DNA of 64,000 nucleotides, taken from NCBI GenBank assembly GCA_002338715.1, contig DDIR01000143.1, positions 18,349 to 82,348 of the forward strand, written 5' to 3'. The notes under the pieces were generated by a model that did not search any database, was not told the DNA's origin, and was given only the letters and a program-made list of their open reading frames with translations. How positions within the stretch are numbered: position 1 is the stretch's first letter; the number at the start of each line of letters is the position of its first letter. Position numbers and translations under genes: made by a program. Below are positions 36,191 to 43,716 of this stretch, piece after piece. The stretch is from Phycisphaerales bacterium UBA1845 (GTDB lineage: Bacteria > Planctomycetota > Phycisphaerae > UBA1845).

Positions 36191-39100
36191 ATGACAAGAA
36201 AGTTTCGGTCAATGCTTGCTGTGGGATGTCTTACAGCAGGCATGTGTATTCCAAGTGCAGTACTCGGGCAGCAGGTACGCCCGATGTCAAACGGCGGAGG
36301 CGCGGAAGGGCTCAAGAATGTGAGCATTTCCCACGACCCCGTCTTTGAATTCGTATTGATGGACGACTCGGCGCGCCTCACCGGATTGACGGTGATGTAC
36401 GTCGACGGAAACACCTCGGGGAATCTGGTCGCCAACGCTGATGGCGTCTTCAGCCTGACAAACCCGCCGAGCGAATTCCAGCTCGTTATTGAACGGGCGA
36501 ATGCCGCACCGGTTACCGTCAAGATGTTGATGCCCGATGCGGACACCAATGTCGTCACTGCGGTTCCAGTGCGACGCGGTCCCAACAGCGACACCGTTTC
36601 GAATCAGCAGCAGGCGCCGGTCAACGATGTCGTCCGCGGCGTCGTCAACATCGCTGACGGCAACCCGTCGATCTCAATCCTCGATCCGGGCATGGGATTC
36701 GACAAGGCCGAAACCGCCCTTCTTACCAAGTCGGGATTCGTGCCCCGTCCGGTACAGGCTGGTACCGGTCGTGCGGGTGACGGCTGCGTCGATGCAACCC
36801 CGATCGCTTGCGGCGGAACTGAAACGTTCACGCTCCAAGCGTTCAATGCCGAACCCGTCCCGCTGACGAGCAGTTGCGAAATTGCTGTCGGTGGTCCGTT
36901 CACCCACGACAAGTCGGTTTGGTTTGAGTTCACCGCGTCGGCGACCACCGCTCACATTTCGATGTGCGTGAGCGACTCGGAGCAGGACTCGGTCATGACC
37001 CTCTTCACCGCAGACAGCACATGCGGTGCGTTGACTGAATTCACCTGCAACGATGACGGCTGCCCGGACATCGTGAACCCGAACGGTTTTGGCGCTCCCG
37101 ATCTCTTCGTGGGCGGCTTGACCCCCGGCGACACCTACTTCGTGCTCCTCGACTTCTACTCGGGTGGCCACGACCTTCCCGATGACGGCACGTTTGACGT
37201 CGACAACACGATCACGATCGAATGCGGTATTGCGCTTCCGACCGGTGCGTGCTGTGCAAACGACGGAACCTGCACGGAAGTCGAAGAAGCCGACTGTGTT
37301 GGCGGCGGCGGTACCTACCAGGGCGACAACACGCTCTGCAGCGGCGTCACCTGCCCGGTGCTTGCGACCAACGAAACCTGCCAGTCAGCCATCGTGGTTG
37401 ACGCGGTTCCGTTTGTTTCAGCCGTTGACAACGACCTTTCGATCCCGAACGGACCTGCGGGTTCGTGCGACGGTTTCGGCGCCACTGGCATGATGCAGAA
37501 TGACATCTGGTACGAGTGGACCGCTGACCAGGATTGCCTCCTGGACATGAACGTCACGAGCACCTACGACTCGATTCTGGTTGTTCGCGACAATTGCACC
37601 GATCTGAATGAATTGATCTGCATCGACGAAAACGGATTCGGTGACGGTGAAACCGGTCAGCTCTCAGTGACCAATGGAACCACCTACTTCTTCCAGGTTG
37701 GCGACAACGGTAGCATTGAAACTGGCGGTTTGACCGAATTCTCATTGTCCTGCTTCGAGAACACCGGAGCGTGCTGCGTTGGCAAGGGTTGCTCGATTGA
37801 AACCGAAGCCGACTGCTCAGGCATGGGCGGGACGTATCTTGGTAACGATACCTCCTGCGATGCACCTCCCGCAGGCACGCCAACCACTTACGCAGGCGGC
37901 GGCGGTATCGCCATTCCGGATAACGATCCCACGGGTATCGACGACACCATCAACGTGGCTGACTCGTACCAAGTTGGCGATGTGAATGTCAGCATCCAGG
38001 TCGAGCACACCTTCCTCGGTGACCTCGACATCACGTTGACCCACAACGGCACCACGTCGTCGATCATCATGCAGGATGCCTGCGGCACCAACGCCGACAT
38101 GGACATCACCATTGACGATGCGGCAGGCGATGTTGTCTGTGCAGAACCACTTACGGGAACGTTTAACTCAGCCAGCCTCAACGGTGAAGGCATGGGCGCG
38201 TTCAACGGCGAAAACAGCGCCGGAACCTGGACGCTCAGCATTGTTGACGACGCCGGCCAGGACACTGGCAGCCTGCTTAGCTGGTCGCTGGAACTCGACG
38301 GCGCAGGTGCTGGTCCTTGCGAAGATCTCGAGCCCGCATGCGGTCCCGATGCCTGTCCGGATGGAACCACGCCGATCGTTGGCGTTGAGAATGGCAACTT
38401 TGCTGGCTGGTGTGTCTCAGGTGCACCGGCTGCTGACGTCGACTTCTTCTTCTTCCGCGTCGACAAGGCCGGCGATTTCGCACTGATCGAAATCACCAAG
38501 GAATTCACGCAGGGTCCGGAAGCACCAACCGGCTTGATTCCGCCGATTCTCGTGACCTTCTTCCAGGTCTGCGACGACGAAGACACCGTCGGCTCAATCA
38601 TCATCGGTGAAGAAAGTGTCCGTAACTCAACGGGCGTCGATTGGACCGACTACCACTGGAATCTCTTCGATGCCAATGAAGTTTGGTTCGACGTTGCCGC
38701 ATCTTCAAACTGGAGCACCCTGCCGTTCGCGGACAAGGAATTCGCAAGCTTCATCGATGGACCGGCCAACACCAAAGCCAAGTCACTCAATGCTGACAAT
38801 GGCTTGGTACCGAACAACAGCCAGTACTTCCCAGGTTCGGGTACCGGCGTCCTCAAGATGGACGTCGATCTCTCCGGTCCCCCGGTCAACTTCACCTTCA
38901 AGCAGCGTCCGACCATCGATGGCACGCCTGATCCTGAAGGCGCTTGCTGCCTGGTGACGGGTTGCCAGGTTCTGACCGAAGCCGACTGCAACTCGCAATC
39001 GGGTTCGTATCAGGGTGATGGTGTGAGTTGCACGCCTGATCCGTGTGCCGAACCGACCGGTGCTTGCTGCAACGATGACGGTTCGTGCTCGGGCGACCTG

Positions 39101-40225
39101 ACGCAGAATGCCTGTGAAGGTGGCGGCGGAACCTATCAGGGTGACAGCAGCGATTGCGGAAGCGTGACCTGCCCGATGCCCAGCAACGGTGACGTCTGCA
39201 CCGATGCCGTCGAAATCTTCGACGGGTTGAACATGGGTGCGATCGTCGACGGTGGTGTGGACGATCCGGATCCGTCATGCACGACCTCCGGTTCAGACGA
39301 CACGTGGTTTATCTACACAGCCACCACGGCCGGCTCGCTTTTGATCGAGACTTGCGGCACGTTTGTGGACGACGCAATTGGTGGCTCCGAAGTTGACACC
39401 ATCGTTGCGGTTTACGACGCATGTGGCGGAGTCGAACTCGACTGTGACGACGACTGCACGACCGGCGGAACCGATCCTGATGCTCCTTGCAAGGACGAGG
39501 ATCAAACCGGTACGGGCGGAACGCGCGACTCATGCGTTTGCGTGGACAGCGTCAACATTGGCGACGAATTCTGGATCCAGGTCCAGGAATTCGGCGGAAA
39601 CAACTTTGACGACATCCTTGTCACCGTGACGCCAAATGGTTGCGACGGACCTCCCCCACCGCTGGGTGGTGGATGCTGCAACTCGGACGGCTCGTGCGAT
39701 GACGTTGCTGACCAAGCCGCATGTGACGGTCAGGGCGGTGTCTACCAGGGTGACGGCGTCGCTTGTGCTTCGGTTTCCTGCCCGCAGCCGGGTAACGGAA
39801 ACGATGAGTGCGAAGACCGTGCGGTGCTGGCCTGCGATCAGACGACGTTTGCTGACCTGATCGATGCCACCAACGGTGCGGCAGACCCGGCTCAAAGCTG
39901 CTCGACCACGGTCAACCCGTGCACCGAGTACTATGAGTTTGTCCCAACCGGAACGTCCGCTCGTATCCGTACCGACTTGAATTCGACAGCAAATGACTCC
40001 GTGTACACGCTTTACCAAGTTGACCAGGCCAACCCCTGCAACGAGGCGGCATGGACCGAGGTGGTTTGCAGCGAAGACGAAGTTGGGCTGTTGGGTGACG
40101 TGTGTGCCGATGGCCTCACGCCTGGCGACACCTATGTCCTTATGATCACCGGATTTGCAGCGTTCCGTTGCGATGATGGCCCATATGGCATCGATGTCGA
40201 TTGCTCAGCAACTTGCGGACCGTAG
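36191..40225 (+). CDS. Large secreted modular protein with GACC repeats and a P/Homo-B domain
   Basis: 1344 residues; the ATG at 36191 follows AAAGGGG by 6 nt, and a signal peptide (MTRKFRSMLAVGCLTAGM...VLGQQ) follows. After a carboxypeptidase-regulatory-like beta domain (about nt 36330-36560) there are about four pre-peptidase C-terminal-like beta-sandwiches (WFEFTA...SVMTLFTADxxC) alternating with five Cys-rich units of the form GACCxxDGxC...DCxxxGGxYQGDxxxC. A P/proprotein-convertase domain (about nt 37880-38310; HTFLGDLDITLTHNGTT...GTWTLSIVDDAG) is present without any peptidase domain. Nt 38470-38930 encode a domain shared with the next gene. The protein probably lies at the cell surface and is disulfide-rich. 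Function is unknown. Confidence 0.85.
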   Translation: MTRKFRSMLAVGCLTAGMCIPSAVLGQQVRPMSNGGGAEGLKNVSISHDPVFEFVLMDDSARLTGLTVMYVDGNTSGNLVANADGVFSLTNPPSEFQLVIERANAAPVTVKMLMPDADTNVVTAVPVRRGPNSDTVSNQQQAPVNDVVRGVVNIADGNPSISILDPGMGFDKAETALLTKSGFVPRPVQAGTGRAGDGCVDATPIACGGTETFTLQAFNAEPVPLTSSCEIAVGGPFTHDKSVWFEFTASATTAHISMCVSDSEQDSVMTLFTADSTCGALTEFTCNDDGCPDIVNPNGFGAPDLFVGGLTPGDTYFVLLDFYSGGHDLPDDGTFDVDNTITIECGIALPTGACCANDGTCTEVEEADCVGGGGTYQGDNTLCSGVTCPVLATNETCQSAIVVDAVPFVSAVDNDLSIPNGPAGSCDGFGATGMMQNDIWYEWTADQDCLLDMNVTSTYDSILVVRDNCTDLNELICIDENGFGDGETGQLSVTNGTTYFFQVGDNGSIETGGLTEFSLSCFENTGACCVGKGCSIETEADCSGMGGTYLGNDTSCDAPPAGTPTTYAGGGGIAIPDNDPTGIDDTINVADSYQVGDVNVSIQVEHTFLGDLDITLTHNGTTSSIIMQDACGTNADMDITIDDAAGDVVCAEPLTGTFNSASLNGEGMGAFNGENSAGTWTLSIVDDAGQDTGSLLSWSLELDGAGAGPCEDLEPACGPDACPDGTTPIVGVENGNFAGWCVSGAPAADVDFFFFRVDKAGDFALIEITKEFTQGPEAPTGLIPPILVTFFQVCDDEDTVGSIIIGEESVRNSTGVDWTDYHWNLFDANEVWFDVAASSNWSTLPFADKEFASFIDGPANTKAKSLNADNGLVPNNSQYFPGSGTGVLKMDVDLSGPPVNFTFKQRPTIDGTPDPEGACCLVTGCQVLTEADCNSQSGSYQGDGVSCTPDPCAEPTGACCNDDGSCSGDLTQNACEGGGGTYQGDSSDCGSVTCPMPSNGDVCTDAVEIFDGLNMGAIVDGGVDDPDPSCTTSGSDDTWFIYTATTAGSLLIETCGTFVDDAIGGSEVDTIVAVYDACGGVELDCDDDCTTGGTDPDAPCKDEDQTGTGGTRDSCVCVDSVNIGDEFWIQVQEFGGNNFDDILVTVTPNGCDGPPPPLGGGCCNSDGSCDDVADQAACDGQGGVYQGDGVACASVSCPQPGNGNDECEDRAVLACDQTTFADLIDATNGAADPAQSCSTTVNPCTEYYEFVPTGTSARIRTDLNSTANDSVYTLYQVDQANPCNEAAWTEVVCSEDEVGLLGDVCADGLTPGDTYVLMITGFAAFRCDDGPYGIDVDCSATCGP

Positions 40226-40256
40226 TCTGGTAAAGTCCGAATAAACTGATCGGTAC

Positions 40257-40304
40257 CGCCGGTCGAGAATCTCACTCGACCGGCGCCCGATCCTCGGACT
40301 TTTT
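40257..40304 (+). terminator. Probable terminator of the modular protein gene
   Basis: An 11-bp perfect stem (40257-40267 with 40275-40285) with a 7-nt loop is followed 15 nt later by TTTTT (40300-40304). The gap before the T run is longer than ideal. Confidence 0.5.
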
Positions 40305-40332
40305 GCAGGTTTTTTGCTGAATCGGACTAGTA

Positions 40333-40361
40333 TTGTGATTTTGCGATTGATACCATAACAA
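40333..40361 (+). promoter_or_regulatory. Possible sigma-70-type promoter of the PEP-CTERM gene
   Basis: TTGTGA (40333-40338) and TAACAA (40356-40361) are separated by 17 nt and lie about 95 nt before the start codon. Both hexamers match the consensus only partly. Confidence 0.28.
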
Positions 40362-40456
40362 TCATGTGACTCTCTCTCTCGGAGGATACTCGGCGTAGCC
40401 CCAGATCGGACATCCGATTGGCCCAACGTCGAGCAGCAATTGGAAGGAGCAGGAAA

Positions 40457-41140
40457 ATGCTGAAAGGCAATAACGCGGGAATCCGCGGCGTCTTCTCTCT
40501 CGCCGTAACGGTTCTTATGGCTTCGCCAGCGTTAGCAGCCCCCATTGATATTGGAGGCGGTTGGCAAGCCGAAGTAATGAATGGCAACGTTGCCAGTATC
40601 GTCGTTGACAACACGTCGAGTACTGAAACTGTCATTCAGATCGCCAAGCAATTCGATGACGGCCCCGAATTCGGGCAGTTCCCACCCATCGAAATTGCAT
40701 TCACGCAAACTGGTGACGATCTTTCGACAGTCCCCAGCATCGTGATCAATGACGAAAACATCATCAACAACACCGGCTTCGGCTGGACCGACTATCACTG
40801 GGCGCTGATCGACGGTGGCCAGGCGTGGTTCAACGTGTCACAGTCGAGCACGTTCGACACATCACCATTTGGTACGCAGTCATTTGCGGACCAGTATGGT
40901 TATGGTGACGCAAACAAGATGACCGACCTGAATGTCGAAGGTGGTTTTGTCCCCAACGGCGGCACGTTCACCCCGGGTCTTCTGGGTGGTGCCCTTTGGA
41001 TCGACACCGACCTGTCCGGAGCGAATCCGGTCACCTTCAACTTCAAGCAGTTCCCGACGAACCCGTCGATCCCCGAACCTGCATCGCTGATGCTGATGCT
41101 TGGTGGATGTGCGATCGTCGCCGGTCGTCGTCGCAAGTAG
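40457..41140 (+). CDS. PEP-CTERM sorting-signal protein sharing a domain with the upstream gene
   Basis: 227 residues from the ATG that follows GGAGCAGG. The signal peptide ends ASPALAA. The C-terminus has the tripartite exosortase signal: SIPEPASL, a hydrophobic stretch (MLMLGGCAIVAG) and RRRK. The whole mature domain (TGFGWTDYHWALID...FVPNGGTFTPG...TDLSGANPVTFNFKQFPTNP) aligns with a 150-residue segment of the large protein encoded just upstream (TGVDWTDYHWNLFD...LVPNNSQYFPG...VDLSGPPVNFTFKQRPT). The protein is presumably cleaved by an exosortase encoded elsewhere. Its ligand is unknown. Confidence 0.87.
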   Translation: MLKGNNAGIRGVFSLAVTVLMASPALAAPIDIGGGWQAEVMNGNVASIVVDNTSSTETVIQIAKQFDDGPEFGQFPPIEIAFTQTGDDLSTVPSIVINDENIINNTGFGWTDYHWALIDGGQAWFNVSQSSTFDTSPFGTQSFADQYGYGDANKMTDLNVEGGFVPNGGTFTPGLLGGALWIDTDLSGANPVTFNFKQFPTNPSIPEPASLMLMLGGCAIVAGRRRK

Positions 41141-41197
41141 TTCTCGATAGCAGTTGTGACTCGGGCTTCGTGCCCGAATGTTTGCCATACGAAAACA

Positions 41198-41234
41198 GGC
41201 AGCCAGACGATTCGCTCGTCTGGCTGCCTTTTTT
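41198..41234 (+). terminator. Rho-independent terminator after the PEP-CTERM gene
   Basis: A perfect 13-bp GC-rich stem (41198-41210 with 41216-41228), a 5-nt loop and six T residues form a textbook intrinsic terminator. A smaller hairpin, TCGGGC/GCCCGA (41161-41177), precedes it. Confidence 0.9.
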
Positions 41235-41319
41235 ATTTGATCGCGTCGCCACTTTTTGCCCCGACGATCCGCGTTCGCTGGCGTTTCAACACTGCAGCGT
41301 TGACAGACCAGCCAACTCG

Positions 41320-41694
41320 ATGGATGATCCATGCATGGAAGAATCGGCCAACGCAATCGTTCGACCGCACGATGACGCCTTGATCATTGAGGTTCAGAGT
41401 AAGACCCTGGACGAATCATCGACCCGCGAGCTGGTCGACTTTGTTTTGGGTGAAGCGTCAGTGCGCTCCGGCGTGCCGATCGTGCTGGACCTGGCCAAGG
41501 TGCGATTTGCCCCCAGCGTTGCCCTGGGTGCGTTGGTGCAGATGAGCAAGAGTTTTTCGTTTGAGAAGCGCCGGATCGCCTTGATCAATGTACACAAGCG
41601 AATCACCGATACGATCCGCGTGACGCAACTGCATCGCATTCTCGAGCTTCATTTCAGTTTGGATGACGTCCTGAAATCCAAGCCCACCATATAG
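41320..41694 (+). CDS. STAS-domain protein (anti-sigma factor antagonist-like)
   Basis: 124 residues from ATG at 41320 (MDDPCMEESANA); 41335 is the next ATG, and no clear ribosome site supports either. The whole protein is a STAS fold: DALIIEVQSKTLDESSTRELVDFV, then GVPIVLDLAKVRFAPSVALGALVQM, where the Ser of APSVALG sits at the usual phosphorylation site, and HKRITDTIRVTQLHRILELHFSLDDVL. Such proteins bind anti-sigma kinases in stress or developmental switches. No partner kinase or sigma factor is nearby. Confidence 0.75.
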   Translation: MDDPCMEESANAIVRPHDDALIIEVQSKTLDESSTRELVDFVLGEASVRSGVPIVLDLAKVRFAPSVALGALVQMSKSFSFEKRRIALINVHKRITDTIRVTQLHRILELHFSLDDVLKSKPTI

Positions 41695-41787
41695 ACCGCC
41701 ACCGCGACTTCAATCCAAGCGCAGCGTTCTACTCGTCCATTCTTCACAGCCCGGGTGCCGGTACGCACGTAGAGTAACTTCGTTCTG

Positions 41788-41818
41788 CCCCTGGATTCCC
41801 CCCTGCGCGGGAATGACG
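41788..41818 (-). repeat. REP-like interspersed repeat, copy 2
   Basis: Inverted copy of 8938-8968 with two mismatches over 31 nt. It lies in the 209-nt gap between the convergent STAS and DUF393 genes. The remainder of that gap shows nothing recognisable. Confidence 0.6.
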
Positions 41819-41903
41819 ACGCTGTCGCGCCGCTACGTATGAACGTAGGGCGAACTGGTCCGCCCGACTTGCATGGCAATCCTTCAGCAATCGCAATGGG
41901 GGT

Positions 41904-42332
41904 TTATCTGTCCTGCATGCGCCGTGGTGGGAGTCGGCACGCGCGGGAGATTTGATGTCGATGGTCTCTGAAGCGACGGTATCCCCAATCAAACACCGAC
42001 GAGAACAGGGGGAGGATCGAAATAAGATACATCGGATACGCCCAATAGATCCGCCGCATCAAGTAGCGATAGGCATTGGCGCCTTCGACCATGGTTCCGC
42101 CCGCAAGCAGCAATCGCAAATCGCCAAGAAGTGCGTTCTCGGGAAGTTGCACATTGGCCCGGGCGAACTCACTCTGCAATGGTTCAATCAAGAAACCGCG
42201 CTTCGCCAATGTCGGCCGCCAGAATTGGACCCATCGATCACAAAACCCACACGATGCATCATAGAGCAGCCACCCCTTGGTCTGCTCATTGCCCATGCAA
42301 TGTGTCGTGTTGGATTGGCGGTCACGAGTCAC
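41904..42332 (-). CDS. DCC (DUF393) thiol-disulfide oxidoreductase-like protein
   Basis: 142 residues from a GTG that overlaps the upstream stop (GTGA). The family signature LLYDASCGFCDRWVQFW (Asp-x-x-Cys-x-x-Cys) lies near residue 23, followed by GDLRLLLAGGTMVEGANAYRYLMRRI and a hydrophobic helix. The family is predicted to be thioredoxin-like with a redox CxxC, but its substrates are not established. Coupling with the DUF2071 gene is frequent in environmental bacteria and suggests joint action. Confidence 0.85.
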   Translation of the reverse strand: MTRDRQSNTTHCMGNEQTKGWLLYDASCGFCDRWVQFWRPTLAKRGFLIEPLQSEFARANVQLPENALLGDLRLLLAGGTMVEGANAYRYLMRRIYWAYPMYLISILPLFSSVFDWGYRRFRDHRHQISRACRLPPRRMQDR

Positions 42333-43045
42333 AGGACGCTTCCCCGATGCACGCAGATCTCGGAACCTTCTGCCACGATGACCGATTGAGGTCCACCGGA
42401 TAGAGCTTCGGAAAAAACGCGGCTATACGTGCCAAGCAGATCGCCGGCCAACTGAAACCGAACCGGTTCGCGCAACACCCAGGGCGGATGCTCCACTTGG
42501 TATTCAATCGTTTTCGAGTCGTTGCGCCGCGAGTAGCCCCAATAGTGATCGGCGAAGAACCGGGCATGCTCATCCGAACTGGCGTCACGCGCACCGCGAA
42601 GGTCCGCGTTCATTTTACAAGCGATGGCACGAGACTCCCAGGTGTAGGTGATTTCCTGCGCGGCTTGTGTGTGGTCGAATTCGATTCGATGCCCCATTCG
42701 CAGCGTTGCGTAATTCTCATGGTACACCCAACGGGCGACTTTCGTGACCGCCCACTTGGGGACCAGTTCTTTGATGAATACGACACCCCGCCGCCATTCA
42801 CCTTCCACTTTGCGACGCACATAGAATCTTAGGTTCACTTCCTCGAACAAACCATGAAACGGGATGCTCACACCCATGATCCGGGTTCCCGCGAAAAGAA
42901 ATCCGACCAGGCTGACGTACGTCTCACCCTCCAGGGGGTCGAGTTCGGTTCCGCTTGGGATGTATTCCTGAAGAATTCTCTGATCCACCGCGTAGTTGGC
43001 CAGGACAATGTGCTGCCAACGGGCTGTCAGAAAGACCGAAGTCAT
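42329..43045 (-). CDS. DUF2071 (YqjF-like) family protein
   Basis: 238 residues; the ATG giving MTSVFLTARWQHIVLANYAV is preceded by AAGG. The family start (W-x-x-hhxxNY-x-hD) and the segment SLVGFLFAGTRIMGVSIPFHGLFEEVNLRFYVRR are typical of DUF2071, whose biochemical role is unknown. A long upstream in-frame extension exists but overlaps the PEP-CTERM gene's stop and lacks family residues. It is translationally coupled to the DUF393 gene. Confidence 0.85.
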   Translation of the reverse strand: MTSVFLTARWQHIVLANYAVDQRILQEYIPSGTELDPLEGETYVSLVGFLFAGTRIMGVSIPFHGLFEEVNLRFYVRRKVEGEWRRGVVFIKELVPKWAVTKVARWVYHENYATLRMGHRIEFDHTQAAQEITYTWESRAIACKMNADLRGARDASSDEHARFFADHYWGYSRRNDSKTIEYQVEHPPWVLREPVRFQLAGDLLGTYSRVFSEALSGGPQSVIVAEGSEICVHRGSVL

Positions 43046-43064
43046 TGGGATGCCTTGAACAGTT

Positions 43065-43616
43065 TCAAGCGTGCCTGCGATGTCGCGATGCTGCAATGAC
43101 AAGCAGTGCGCCCAGCGTTCCAATCGACGCCGGCTCGGGAACGATCGTCAGAACGTCTGGCGTGTACTCGACCGCATCGAAGCCGCTCGGGTCGAGGGCG
43201 AATCCTTCTGTCAGATCGGTCGGATGGTCGTCGCCAATGAACAAGTCGGTCGAACCTTCTGCCAGCGCTTCAAGGGTAAGCGTCGCCAGCAGGATATGCG
43301 AGCCTGAAATCGACGACGGAAACGCCACACCTGCAAGTTCGTCACCGTCAGATGTAGATGCGGCAAGCCACGGGTCAGCGATCTGAACGTCCGTCACAAC
43401 CGCAATTGCTGGCAGCGCAACGTCAAAATCCAATCCCCATCCAAGGATCGCTTCGGATAAGTCCGCGACGATTCGAATATCAAATGACTCGCCAATCGCA
43501 GGCGAGTCAGCCGGCAGTTCCAGCGAGACACTCACCGTGGCCCGCGCCGTCGAAGACGTTGCAATGGAGGCAATCAAACACAAACATAGCACGGGTAAAT
43601 TCAAACTGATACGCAT
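43065..43616 (-). CDS. PEP-CTERM protein with a cohesin-like beta domain
   Basis: 183 residues; GGAGAGAGG lies just before the ATG. A signal peptide (MRISLNLPVLCLCLIASIATSSTARA) is followed by one beta-sandwich (VSVSLELPADSPAIGESFDIRIVADLSEAILGWGLDFDVA) that resembles cohesin-type or related PEP-CTERM domains. The C-terminal signal reads IVPEPASI, a hydrophobic helix (GTLGALLVIAAS) and RHRRHA. If it is a true cohesin-like domain, the dockerin-like ends of neighbouring secreted proteins are candidate partners (inference). Confidence 0.83.
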   Translation of the reverse strand: MRISLNLPVLCLCLIASIATSSTARATVSVSLELPADSPAIGESFDIRIVADLSEAILGWGLDFDVALPAIAVVTDVQIADPWLAASTSDGDELAGVAFPSSISGSHILLATLTLEALAEGSTDLFIGDDHPTDLTEGFALDPSGFDAVEYTPDVLTIVPEPASIGTLGALLVIAASRHRRHA

Positions 43617-43716
43617 CAAATCCTCTCTCCGTTCCGTTTGGGCAGATTGACAATGCCCCGAAAGCCGTCGACCACCCAACTCCCAATGGAATAGCCGATG
43701 CGTTTCTATCCCGATC

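Noticed and set aside
36191-40225. Protease assignment from the P/Homo-B domain
   Set aside because: No catalytic peptidase domain is present anywhere in the protein; the P domain here is a structural module.
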